Assembly (NCBI GenBank): GCA_025363505.1
Contig: JANYDV010000270.1
Span: 1 to 29,124, forward strand
Length of the DNA stretch: 29,124 nucleotides
Origin: Bacteroidota bacterium
GTDB lineage: Bacteria > Bacteroidota > Ignavibacteria > Palsa-1295
Reading direction: 5' to 3'
Shown: piece after piece, positions 15,612-25,000 of the stretch
Layout of the letters: the number at the start of each line of letters is the position of its first letter
How positions within the stretch are numbered: the first letter of the stretch is position 1
Program-made: the position numbers and the translations under genes
The notes under the pieces: generated by a model
What the model saw: the letters and a program-made list of their open reading frames with translations, nothing else
The model's database searches: none
What the model was told of the DNA's origin: nothing

Positions 15612-18600
15612 ATGAAATGTAGTAATTGTTCAACTGAAAATCCACAGGGTGCACGCTTTTGCAGTAACTGTGGAACAGCATTTGGCACTGTGTGTCCCTC
15701 GTGCAATACTGTAAACGCACCCGGAGCAAAATTTTGCGTTTCTTGTGGCAACAAACTTGCAGCCTCTGGTGATACTTCAAAAAAAGAGATTAATGATCAA
15801 CCTCATGCCGAGCGTCGCCAACTAAGTGTTCTCTTTTCTGATCTGGTCGGCTCTACGGAGCTATCAGAAAAACTCGACCCCGAAGATCTGCGGACAATCT
15901 TACATGAATATCAAGTCGCCTGCACAAAAGTTGTCGCCCTCTATGAAGGCTATCTTGCAAAATATCTCGGTGATGGCATCTTGGCGTATTTCGGCTATCC
16001 GATCGCGCTTGAAGATGATGCGCGCCGTGCCATCCAAGCCGGGCTCGGTATTGTCGAAGCAGTAAAAAGTATCGGTGCGAGGTTCAAACGCGAAACCGGT
16101 ACGGAGATCAATGTTCGAGTTGGGGTACACACGGGTCTGGTCGTTGTTGGTGATATGGACAAGACCAATGCATTGGAATCAAATGCAATTGTTGGGCAAA
16201 CTCCAAATCTTGCCGCGCGCTTGCAATCAATTGCAGAGCCAAACACCCTTGTTACCAGTGGTGACACCTATAAACTTATTCGCGGATATTTCGAAACGAT
16301 CGATCTGGGAGCTCACGAACTCAAAGGAATTTCACAAGCCGTACAAATCTATCGCATCGATCACGAAAGTACAGCCCGAAGCAGGCTTGATGCGGCACTG
16401 GGTCAGCTGACACCTTTTGCAGGCAGAAGTAATGAAATACGGTTACTTGAAGAAGCGTGGCACCGTGCTCAAGAAGGCAAAGGACAAATAGCACTCATCG
16501 GAGGTGAAGCAGGTGTCGGTAAGTCGCGGTTGCTTCATTCGCTCAAACAATATGCCAGCAACGATCCCGATTCATGGCTCACTGAGTTACGATGCTCGGC
16601 TTACCATGCAAACAGTTCGTTCTTCCCGGTTATCGATTTTCTCGAGCGTCTAGCACTACGGCTCGAACGCGACGATGCTCCGGCAGAAAAATTAGCAAAA
16701 ATCGAAGGGTTTCTGACGCAATATGGATTTGAAGAAATGTCTGAGGCAGTGCCGCTATTAGCCGGGCTATTGTCGGTGCCGGTTAATAGTAATTATGCAC
16801 CATTAGCAATGACACCGCAACGTCAGAAGAATAAAACGATTGATCTTCTCATCGAAGTACTTCTGCGTCGTTCAGAAAAACAGCCTGTCCTATTCATCAT
16901 CGAAGATCTCCATTGGGCTGATCCTTCTTCGTTGGAGTTGTTAGATCGTTTTCTTATACAAGCAGAAACACATCACGTCCTGGTGTTGCTGACCTACCGC
17001 CCACAATTCAAACCGTATTGGCACAATCGTGCTGATTTTACACAAATAGAATTAACGGGCTTGCCGAAAACAAATTGCGAAGAGATCATCCGGCGAGTGG
17101 CTTCAAATAAAAATCTTCCAAAGGAAGCGATTGATTACATTCTGTTAAAAACAGACGGTATCCCACTCTTTCTGGAAGAACTGACAAAGTCAATGATCGA
17201 ATCCGAAATGTTAGTAGATCATGGCGACCATTATGAACTCTCAGCCCCCTTAGCATCACTCGGTGTGCCTTCGACGATACAAGATTCATTGACAGCACGC
17301 CTCGACCGACTGCCCGAAGCAAAGAACGTAGCTCAACTCGCAGCGACGATCGGCAGAGAATTTTCCTATGAAATTCTTGAATCAATCCCCGGTGCTCATA
17401 CTCGAAATATGGGGATGCAGCTTGAACGATTAGTACAAGCTGGAATTTTGTATCAAAAAGGTTTTCCGCCTCATGCGACGTACTCATTTAAGCATGCGTT
17501 GATTCAAGACTCGGCATATTCATCCTTACTAAAGACTTCGCGGAAAGATTATCATCGATTGATCGCGGAATCGCTCGAAGCAAATACACCGGAGTTGATC
17601 GAGACGCAACCTGAACTGCTGGCACAACATTATACCAAAGCAGTGATACCTCAGAAGGCAATACAGTATTGGTTAATGGCAGGGGTGAGGGCATTACAAC
17701 GCTCGGCAAATGCTGAAGCAATTGCTCATCTGAAACAAGGACTTGAACTTACCGATCAACTTACTGATCGAATGCAGCGAACCGGTTTTGAGTTGCAACT
17801 ACACTCAGCGATGGGTCCTGCCTTAATCGCCACCCGTGGGTTCGCTGATCCTGAGATCGGCCAAACTTATAAAAAAGCCGGCGAGCTTAGTGCGATTCTT
17901 GGTGATGGACCGCATTTATTCACTCCGCTGTGGGGACAGTGGGTATATTATTTAGTCCGTGGTGATCTCAACAAAGCTCAAGGTCTTGCCTTGGAAATGA
18001 AACGTGTTGGCACCGAATCTAAGGATACAGGGATGCTGGTTGAAGCCTATTGGACACTTGGTAATACAGAATTTTGGCTCGGGCATTTTGATTCAGCTCT
18101 CGAAAATCTCGATAAAGCTTTAGAGACCTATGACTCGGAACGTCATCATATTAATGCTTATTTTTACGGACAAGACCCTGGAGTGGCTGCGCATTGCTAC
18201 CGGTCATATGCATTGTGGACAAAGGGATTCCCCGATCAGGCATTGCAAGCTGGTCAGGATGCACTGAAACTTGCAGAATCACTTCGACATCCGTTTAGTA
18301 TTGGATGGGCATCGGCATTTAATTTTATGCTCCATATGCTCAATCAAGATACTGAGAAAGCATTAGCGATGGCAACAAGAACCGTTGACTATTGTGTAGA
18401 ACAGTCATATCCATTCTGGCTTTTTGCGGCAATGAATGTCCAAGGTTGGGCGCTCAGCCATCTTGACTCACCAAAAAAAGGACTGCCAATTATGGAGCAG
18501 GGCTTAGACGGGTGGAATATGATCGGTTCGGTATTAGTACGCCCCGCGTTCTTGAATTTATACGCAGAGGCACTCTGCCTTGATGGTCAACTTGATAAGG

Positions 18601-18932
18601 CTCTGGAAGTAATTGACGGTGCGATCACACTGGCAAAAGAAATTAATGAAGTTGCATCGGAAGTTGATCTTTATCGCGTCAGAGGAAATTGCCTTCAGTT
18701 GATGGGCAGAATTGATGAAGCTGAAGAATCAATCCGATATGGACATCAGTATGCAAAACGTATCGGAGCAGTCTCACGTGAACTAACAGCGGCAATCTCG
18801 TTATCAAAAATTTTGACAACCAAAAATCAGAAAAAAGAAGGCATTGCGTTAGTCAAAGAAACACTTACGAAATTTGACGAAGGTTTCGATACAGCATTTT
18901 TGAAAGAAGCAAAAAGTATTATCGAAGCCTAA
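15612..18932 (+). CDS. Zinc ribbon / class III nucleotide cyclase / STAND AAA ATPase / TPR protein
   Basis: A 1106-residue multidomain signalling protein, probably cytosolic. Order: two zinc ribbons (CxxC pairs at Cys3/6/17/20 and Cys28/31/42/45); a class III adenylate/guanylate cyclase domain (about 68-250) with metal aspartates Asp77 (LFSDLVGST) and Asp121 (YLGDG), Lys117, and Asn199/Arg203 (PNLAARLQ), so all main catalytic residues appear intact; an AAA_16/STAND NTPase domain with GRSNEI (271-276), Walker A GGEAGVGKS (297-305) and Walker B VLFIIEDLHWADPSS; and a long helical TPR-like array to the end (about 640-1106). It should make cAMP, or cGMP, under control of the NTPase/TPR sensor part. 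The ligand is unknown. It heads a co-directional run with the two following genes (gaps of 45 and 49 nt). Confidence 0.93.
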   Translation: MKCSNCSTENPQGARFCSNCGTAFGTVCPSCNTVNAPGAKFCVSCGNKLAASGDTSKKEINDQPHAERRQLSVLFSDLVGSTELSEKLDPEDLRTILHEYQVACTKVVALYEGYLAKYLGDGILAYFGYPIALEDDARRAIQAGLGIVEAVKSIGARFKRETGTEINVRVGVHTGLVVVGDMDKTNALESNAIVGQTPNLAARLQSIAEPNTLVTSGDTYKLIRGYFETIDLGAHELKGISQAVQIYRIDHESTARSRLDAALGQLTPFAGRSNEIRLLEEAWHRAQEGKGQIALIGGEAGVGKSRLLHSLKQYASNDPDSWLTELRCSAYHANSSFFPVIDFLERLALRLERDDAPAEKLAKIEGFLTQYGFEEMSEAVPLLAGLLSVPVNSNYAPLAMTPQRQKNKTIDLLIEVLLRRSEKQPVLFIIEDLHWADPSSLELLDRFLIQAETHHVLVLLTYRPQFKPYWHNRADFTQIELTGLPKTNCEEIIRRVASNKNLPKEAIDYILLKTDGIPLFLEELTKSMIESEMLVDHGDHYELSAPLASLGVPSTIQDSLTARLDRLPEAKNVAQLAATIGREFSYEILESIPGAHTRNMGMQLERLVQAGILYQKGFPPHATYSFKHALIQDSAYSSLLKTSRKDYHRLIAESLEANTPELIETQPELLAQHYTKAVIPQKAIQYWLMAGVRALQRSANAEAIAHLKQGLELTDQLTDRMQRTGFELQLHSAMGPALIATRGFADPEIGQTYKKAGELSAILGDGPHLFTPLWGQWVYYLVRGDLNKAQGLALEMKRVGTESKDTGMLVEAYWTLGNTEFWLGHFDSALENLDKALETYDSERHHINAYFYGQDPGVAAHCYRSYALWTKGFPDQALQAGQDALKLAESLRHPFSIGWASAFNFMLHMLNQDTEKALAMATRTVDYCVEQSYPFWLFAAMNVQGWALSHLDSPKKGLPIMEQGLDGWNMIGSVLVRPAFLNLYAEALCLDGQLDKALEVIDGAITLAKEINEVASEVDLYRVRGNCLQLMGRIDEAEESIRYGHQYAKRIGAVSRELTAAISLSKILTTKNQKKEGIALVKETLTKFDEGFDTAFLKEAKSIIEA

Positions 18933-18977
18933 GGATAAAGTTTTTATAGGCATCATTCATCATCTTTTAAAATTATT

Positions 18978-19928
18978 ATGAGCAAAGCGTTATTTGTTGA
19001 CCGCGGCGGCGAGCTAGTGTTCGTCCCGCCATTTATTGCTGACAATGTACAGCAGTATTCTTTTTTGATCGATGCAGATATTAACGCTCTACAGGGCATC
19101 TGTGATAAATACTTAAATGGTCCTCTTGGCGAAAATCGTTTCGCGCCCGGAGGTTCGTTTATGATGCTCTCATGCTGTGCATTACCCTCATTACGTTGTA
19201 CCACTCCGCCATATAGTAATATGGGTTGGTTCGCCGAGCAAGAGATAGCATTCTGGATGCTGATTATTGATAAGGTCAGCAAAAGAATGTTCTGGATGCT
19301 TCCGTATATATGGGTCGACAATGATTATGCGTTTGCCATGGGCAGAGAACTCTATGGCTTCCCAAAAGGCATCGGCACAGTCACACTCCCGACCAGTCCG
19401 GATAGTCCCGATCTATTTGCTATTGATACACTCGTCTTAAAAAAGTTTTCACCTGATACCAAAGGTGAGGTTGTTCGATTGGTCGAAGTAAAAAAAGTAC
19501 CGGGGCAATCAGCGACACACACCATCATTGATGACACCTGGAATAGCATCGAAGATTTTTTCAAAGAGATCATAACTATTGCCGATGACGGACTTTCGTT
19601 TCTTGGGAATGCAAAACTCATCGCTGACTCGCTTGAAGATCTTTTCCAGATGCAAATACCTATGGTATTTCTGAAAGAATTTCGTGATGTCACCGATCCT
19701 TCGCAAGCATCGTTTCAAGCAATCGTCGAGACCCAAGCAAAGTCGAATAAATTCCATGGCGGGAAAATATTAATGGATGCCTACGATATTAATATCGAAC
19801 TGTGCGACAGCCACCCTATTCGCGCTGATCTTGGTCTGGCACCATCGGGTCCGATTCGTTCGAAACTGAGCTTCTGGGTCAGTTATGATTTTGAAATCGG
19901 AATCGGCACACAAACGGTGATCAGTTAA
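18978..19928 (+). CDS. Acetoacetate decarboxylase-like protein
   Basis: A 316-residue protein with the acetoacetate decarboxylase (ADC) superfamily fold. The clearest signature is GRELYGFPKGIG (about residues 122-133), matching the segment of ADC that carries the Schiff-base lysine. In clostridial ADC that lysine is followed by a second lysine that lowers its pKa; here the second position is glycine, so classical acetoacetate decarboxylation is doubtful. The central part (VKKVPGQSATHTIID onward) is longer than in typical ADC of about 245 residues. No signal peptide was seen. It lies 45 nt after the cyclase-STAND gene and 49 nt before a FAD oxidoreductase gene; both the ADC-like gene and the FAD gene carry CATCATTCAT before the start. 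Function is open: an ADC-superfamily lyase, or a binding protein. Confidence 0.78.
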   Translation: MSKALFVDRGGELVFVPPFIADNVQQYSFLIDADINALQGICDKYLNGPLGENRFAPGGSFMMLSCCALPSLRCTTPPYSNMGWFAEQEIAFWMLIIDKVSKRMFWMLPYIWVDNDYAFAMGRELYGFPKGIGTVTLPTSPDSPDLFAIDTLVLKKFSPDTKGEVVRLVEVKKVPGQSATHTIIDDTWNSIEDFFKEIITIADDGLSFLGNAKLIADSLEDLFQMQIPMVFLKEFRDVTDPSQASFQAIVETQAKSNKFHGGKILMDAYDINIELCDSHPIRADLGLAPSGPIRSKLSFWVSYDFEIGIGTQTVIS

Positions 19929-19977
19929 TACCTCATTTTCCATCATTCATTTCTTAGTTTAAATACGACAATACGTT

Positions 19978-22086
19978 ATGGTAAACGGACAACCAAAAAA
20001 ACTTGCAATCTTAGGTGGTGGAGTCGGTGCGCTGACTTCAGCTTTCGAAATTACTAATGACCCCAATTGGAAAGAAAAATTTGAGAGTATCACTGTCTAT
20101 CAAATGGGTTGGCGCTTGGGCGGCAAAGGTGCCAGCGGGCGCAGACCACCGTATGGGCGTATCGAAGAACACGGCTTGCATATTTGGTTAGGCTGTTATA
20201 ATAATTCGTTCGATGCCATCCAACGAGCATATCGCGAAATAGGGCGCCCACCGGGCGCACCGCTCGCAACATGGGAAGATGCCTTCAAGAAACATAGCTA
20301 TGTCGTTCTTGCACAGGAATTCAAAGGTGAGTGGCATCCCTGGGCATTTAATTTCCCGACCAATGACCAAATACCGGGCAGAGGTACACCGCTTCCAACA
20401 CTCTGGGAATATATCGGTCTGACAATAAAATGGCTGAATGAAATAATAGGTGACTCAACATTCCATCGTCATCTTCAAACTCAGACAGACACCCCCCAAC
20501 ATAAAAATGCTTTTCAGTGGATCAAAAGTTTTGTTGAGAATGCAAATATTGATATCACTCTTGGGTTGTTATCACTTGGCGAGGATATATTGAATGTCTT
20601 AATAGCCACTTATAGTCGCCTTGATCCTGATCCTAAAAATCATAATGCGAATGACCACTCATTTGTCATTCACTTACTTGATGAGTTAAAGAATTGGTTA
20701 AGCCGCGAGTTTAAAGATCTTGCCGACACTGATCTCGATGTGCTTCGTTTTGTAATTATGATGGACATTGGCGCCACTATTGCATTGGCACTTCTGCAAG
20801 ATGGTGTGCTTTTCCATCCGCAAAAATTAGATTCACTTGACGATGAAGATTTACGTCAGTGGCTTAGTGATCACGGCGCACTGGATATTTCTGTTAATTC
20901 ACCTTTAATGAAAGGTCTCTACGATCTTGTCTTTGCTTATCACGATGGCAAACCCGGAATACCCAACGCAGATTTTGCAGCGGGGACGGCATTGCGTTGT
21001 ATCTTCAGGATCGTCTTTACTTATAAGGGTGCAGTATTTTGGAAGATGCAAGCAGGGATGGGTGATACAATCTTTACACCGTTGCATCAATCGCTTAAAA
21101 ATCGTGGCGTACAATTCAAGTTCTTTCATAAAGTAAAAAATCTGGGGCTGTCAGCCGATGGCAAGTCAGTTGCTTCTATTTCCATGGGTAAGCAAGCAAC
21201 TGTAATTGCCGGCGATACTGAATATGACCCGTATGTAAATATTGTTGATCTCGATTGCTGGCCCAGCGAACCGAACTTCGATCAACTTAAAGAAGGCAAA
21301 CAACTACAAGAGCAAGGGGTCAATTTAGAATCATTTTATACGACATGGCAAGATCAGGATTTCACACTCGAAGTCGGGAAAGATTTTGATGAGGTGATAT
21401 TTGGTATTTCGCTTGGAAGTATCCCTTTTGTTTGCAAAGAACTTGTTGCGGCAAATACTGCGTGGCAAGGGATGACCGAAAATATAAAAACTGTTCGGAC
21501 GATGGCATTCCAGACTTGGCTCAATAAAGACCTTAGTGAGCTTGGTTGGGAAAGTGAAAGTCCGGTGATGGACGCGTATGTTGATCCGATGAATACTTGG
21601 GCTGATATGAGCCAATTGATTCCGCGCGAAACTTGGCCCGTGTCTTCAAATATTAGAAATGTATCCTATTTTTGCGGACCGATGGAAGGGGGCATACCCC
21701 CACAAACGGAGACCGATACTCCGGCTCTTGCACTACAGACCGTAAAAGACGCCAGCGAATTGTGGCTCACTGATAACGCAACAACCTGGTGGACAAAAGA
21801 TGTGAACAAAGATGGGGGCTTTGATCGTAATTCGGTCGTTGATATCTTCTATCGTGCTAACATCGATCCCTCGGAGCGATATGTGCTCTCGGTAAAAAAC
21901 AGTACCCCTTATAGACTCAACGGTGGGCAATCCGGTTTTGATAATCTTTATCTTGCTGGTGATTGGACCTACAATGGTTTGAATGCAGGCTGTGTTGAAG
22001 CCGCAACGATGTCAGGAAGAGTAGTCTCGAATGCGCTGACGGGATTGCCAATCCTTAAAGATATTGATGGTCTGGGGGATGTATAA
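19978..22086 (+). CDS. FAD-dependent oxidoreductase, flavin amine oxidase/carotenoid desaturase-like superfamily
   Basis: A 702-residue flavoprotein. The N-terminal Rossmann dinucleotide motif is LAILGGGVGALTSAFE (9-24), followed by YQMGWRLGGKGASGR (41-55) and EEHGLHIWLGCYNN (63-76), a pattern seen in a large, poorly characterised branch related to phytoene desaturases and hydroxysqualene dehydroxylases. The C-terminal FAD segment is NLYLAGDWTYNGLNAGCVEAATMSG (about 652-676). The middle (about 150-350) is an uncharacterised helical insertion. The substrate is unknown; no carotenoid or squalene genes are nearby. Its partner is probably the ADC-like protein encoded just upstream. The 3' end converges with the minus-strand STAND gene with only 8 nt between stop codons. 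Confidence 0.85.
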   Translation: MVNGQPKKLAILGGGVGALTSAFEITNDPNWKEKFESITVYQMGWRLGGKGASGRRPPYGRIEEHGLHIWLGCYNNSFDAIQRAYREIGRPPGAPLATWEDAFKKHSYVVLAQEFKGEWHPWAFNFPTNDQIPGRGTPLPTLWEYIGLTIKWLNEIIGDSTFHRHLQTQTDTPQHKNAFQWIKSFVENANIDITLGLLSLGEDILNVLIATYSRLDPDPKNHNANDHSFVIHLLDELKNWLSREFKDLADTDLDVLRFVIMMDIGATIALALLQDGVLFHPQKLDSLDDEDLRQWLSDHGALDISVNSPLMKGLYDLVFAYHDGKPGIPNADFAAGTALRCIFRIVFTYKGAVFWKMQAGMGDTIFTPLHQSLKNRGVQFKFFHKVKNLGLSADGKSVASISMGKQATVIAGDTEYDPYVNIVDLDCWPSEPNFDQLKEGKQLQEQGVNLESFYTTWQDQDFTLEVGKDFDEVIFGISLGSIPFVCKELVAANTAWQGMTENIKTVRTMAFQTWLNKDLSELGWESESPVMDAYVDPMNTWADMSQLIPRETWPVSSNIRNVSYFCGPMEGGIPPQTETDTPALALQTVKDASELWLTDNATTWWTKDVNKDGGFDRNSVVDIFYRANIDPSERYVLSVKNSTPYRLNGGQSGFDNLYLAGDWTYNGLNAGCVEAATMSGRVVSNALTGLPILKDIDGLGDV

Positions 22087-22094
22087 ACTTGTTG

Positions 22095-25000
22095 CTATTG
22101 CAACTCCGCTAAACGGGAAGTGTAATGATACTTCTTTGTCTTGTCGCTGAGAGCTTGATAGAGTATTCGCGCTTGTGCTTTATGCGCAACCAAAGATTCA
22201 GGGGAGGGATAATCGTCTTTCCTCTGATGTGTTTTAAAGAATAATTTCCAGAGCTGAAAGTGAAGCTCAGCCTGCTTGACATCTTCTTTCGTTTCTGAGA
22301 GCAGTGTCGTAAATAAATCAACTGCATTTTTCTCATCCCCGAGAAGATAGTAAATACGCGCTAAGATGACCGTTGCATCAAAGAGCGAGTCTTTGTTTCC
22401 GTCATTTCGTGCGATCTCAATACTTTGGGATATCCATTCTTTCGCTGACTCTAATTGGTGTTGTGAAAACAACTGAGCTTCGATAATTCCTTCCACCACG
22501 GTTTCTGCTTTCCATCGAAGCCAAAGTGCTTTGCCGAATGGGAAATCAATATCATGATGAATGGCATAGGCTTTCTGAAAAAGAGCTAGCGCTTGCGTAA
22601 ATTCTTGCTTCCGCAAATGAACGATGCCGGTGTCACCAATAGCAAACCCAATACCTCGAGAATATCCTAACGCAGCGGAGAGTTCGTAATATTGTTTGAA
22701 GCATTGAAATGCATGGTCAAGATCACCGCGGTCAAGTTCGACAAGCCCGATCTTCCCCTCTGCCATTGCATAAGCATGCGAATCCCCAATATCCTCGGCA
22801 TTCTGCATTTCTTTGTTAAAGCAATCCATTGCTTTTTCAAACTCACCAATGTTCCAATAGACCAGCCCGATCTGCCCGAGAACAAACGATGTTTCTCGGC
22901 GATCGCCGGTTGTCTCGAGCCACTGCATTGCGGAGCGATAATGTTGCAGAGCCAGATCATACTCCCCTTTGTTCAGATAAATCTGACCAATCTTTATTTG
23001 AGCTCGGATAACTCCGCGACGATCATTTTGCTTCTGACATAATTTGAGCATCGCTTGAAATTGCGAGAATGCTGTTTCGTAGTCTCCCCGCTCAAGCAAA
23101 ATAGCACCAATCCCACCAAGTGCTGCTGCTGATGCATCTTCATCACTACGTTCAAGAGCAAGCCGGTGCTTTTGTTGATACGCTTCTAATGCTAGAGCCG
23201 GCTTTCCGCGAAGCATTCGCAAATCACCCAATGCCCCTAAGGCAATCAAAGTGTCATCCTCAGAACCAGTTGCAACAACTTCCTCTAATTTTTTCTCGGT
23301 GGCACTCCATGCGCCAACCGTACGATAAAGTCGTGCAAGTGTTAGTGCATATATAGGCGAAGATCCCGCTGCGGTTTGTTCATAGAGCAACGCAATGTCT
23401 TGATCGCCAAGTGATTTCCAATAATGTAAAAATTCGTATTCTGTTTCGCCTTGGAACATAGTTTGCAAAACGAGCGGTGAAAGCAATGCTTCACGGAGTT
23501 TCTCTTGTTGTTTGGCTTTTGATAGTTGGTAGAGCATTTCACGAATCACGGTCGTATCAATGCCGGATTCGAGTGTTAATGGTATCTGCTGAAATTCGTG
23601 TATGAAATATTCGGACAACGATCGATGAGTCTCTAACTTCACATCAGCATCAGAAAGATATCGTGACTCGACGGCTCGCTGTAAATATTTATGGAAAAAA
23701 TTGATACGCCCATTGGTCCGAAGCAAATGATAATCAAGTGCATGAAGTAACATCGACAGTTCAACACGCGCGACACCTGATGCTCCGAGCAAATGTGTTT
23801 CGGCAAGCCCGGCGCGCGAAAGTGCGAGCGCCATTGTCACAACCCGGACAATATTTGTACCATAATCATTCTCCATCCGTTCGAGTGTTCGAACAAACAG
23901 TTGATCGAGATTTTCGACCTTCAAATAATTATCCGCAACTTCGACTAAACTTTCATGATCGCCATAAAGACGAAGCTCTTCGGACAACGTACGTAAAAAA
24001 AGTGGCGATGACGCTTTCTCATCTTTACCGATCTTCAATAAGAGCGATGGCGGGAGCGATTTATGATACTCGGCAAGATAGCGCGCAACGATTGCTTCGC
24101 GTTCACGCTCTTTAAGCGTACGAAGTGTAAGTGTTTCCCACTGACGGGTCGAAAGACGATCAAGTGTTTCGCCATCTCTGCAAGAAATGATGAGCTTGAT
24201 CTTTATGGGGAAGGTACTGCCTAACCAGGAAAGTGATCGCGAATGTGTTTGAAATTGATCAATTGAATCCAGAGCAATGAGTAGTAGATCATTTTCGAAA
24301 CCGACTACTTCGCCAACACGCGCAAGCCACTCTGGAAATACTCGTTCTAATTCTTCGGTGTCGTTAGGGATGGTGTCTTGAAGAGAGTAACGTTCTTTGA
24401 TCTCCCCGATCACACGTCGCATAAAACCGATATGATCGGTCGAGTCATCAGATGCACCAACATAATGCTCGATCACAAAACCCTGCGGATTCTTCCGAAG
24501 ATATTCACTCACGAGCCATGCGATCAACGCGCTTTTTCCCATTCCACTCTCGGCAGCTATCACCAACGGTGAGGAGCGTGCAGAAAGCCATTGATTAAAA
24601 TGTATAAGATACTCCGGATTTGCGATATAGGCTCTGCGCCGACTATGAGCAAAAGCGTTGTGCGCAAGTTTTTCTCGCTCAAGTACTGATGGCACTGCAT
24701 TTGCAGGCCAAGTGGATTCGATGATCTCAAGAAGATCAGCACGCACGGCTTCGCCAAGTTGCTCCGGGGTATCAAAATTATGAAGTGGTCTGCCCGTGGC
24801 GATAATTTTTTCAACAAGCTGTTCCAAGCGTTCGGGATTATCAACAGCACCATGCTCTTCTTTTCGGCGATAAAAATAAGCCTGCCCCCCGTCATCATTG
24901 AGTGCGCCGTGGGTAAACTCCATCTCCAAGAGACTGCCGCCATCGAGCGTTAACGACTCGATCCACGGGTATCGATCTTGAATATCGGGGTCCATCGCTA

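Noticed and set aside
22091..22104. GTTGC/GCAAC hairpin as a bidirectional terminator
   Set aside because: Only 5 bp with no T tract on either strand; too weak to call.
22692..23042. Plus-strand ORFs opposite the DUF4062-STAND gene
   Set aside because: They are antisense shadows of a long, clearly coding minus-strand frame and show no recognisable domain.
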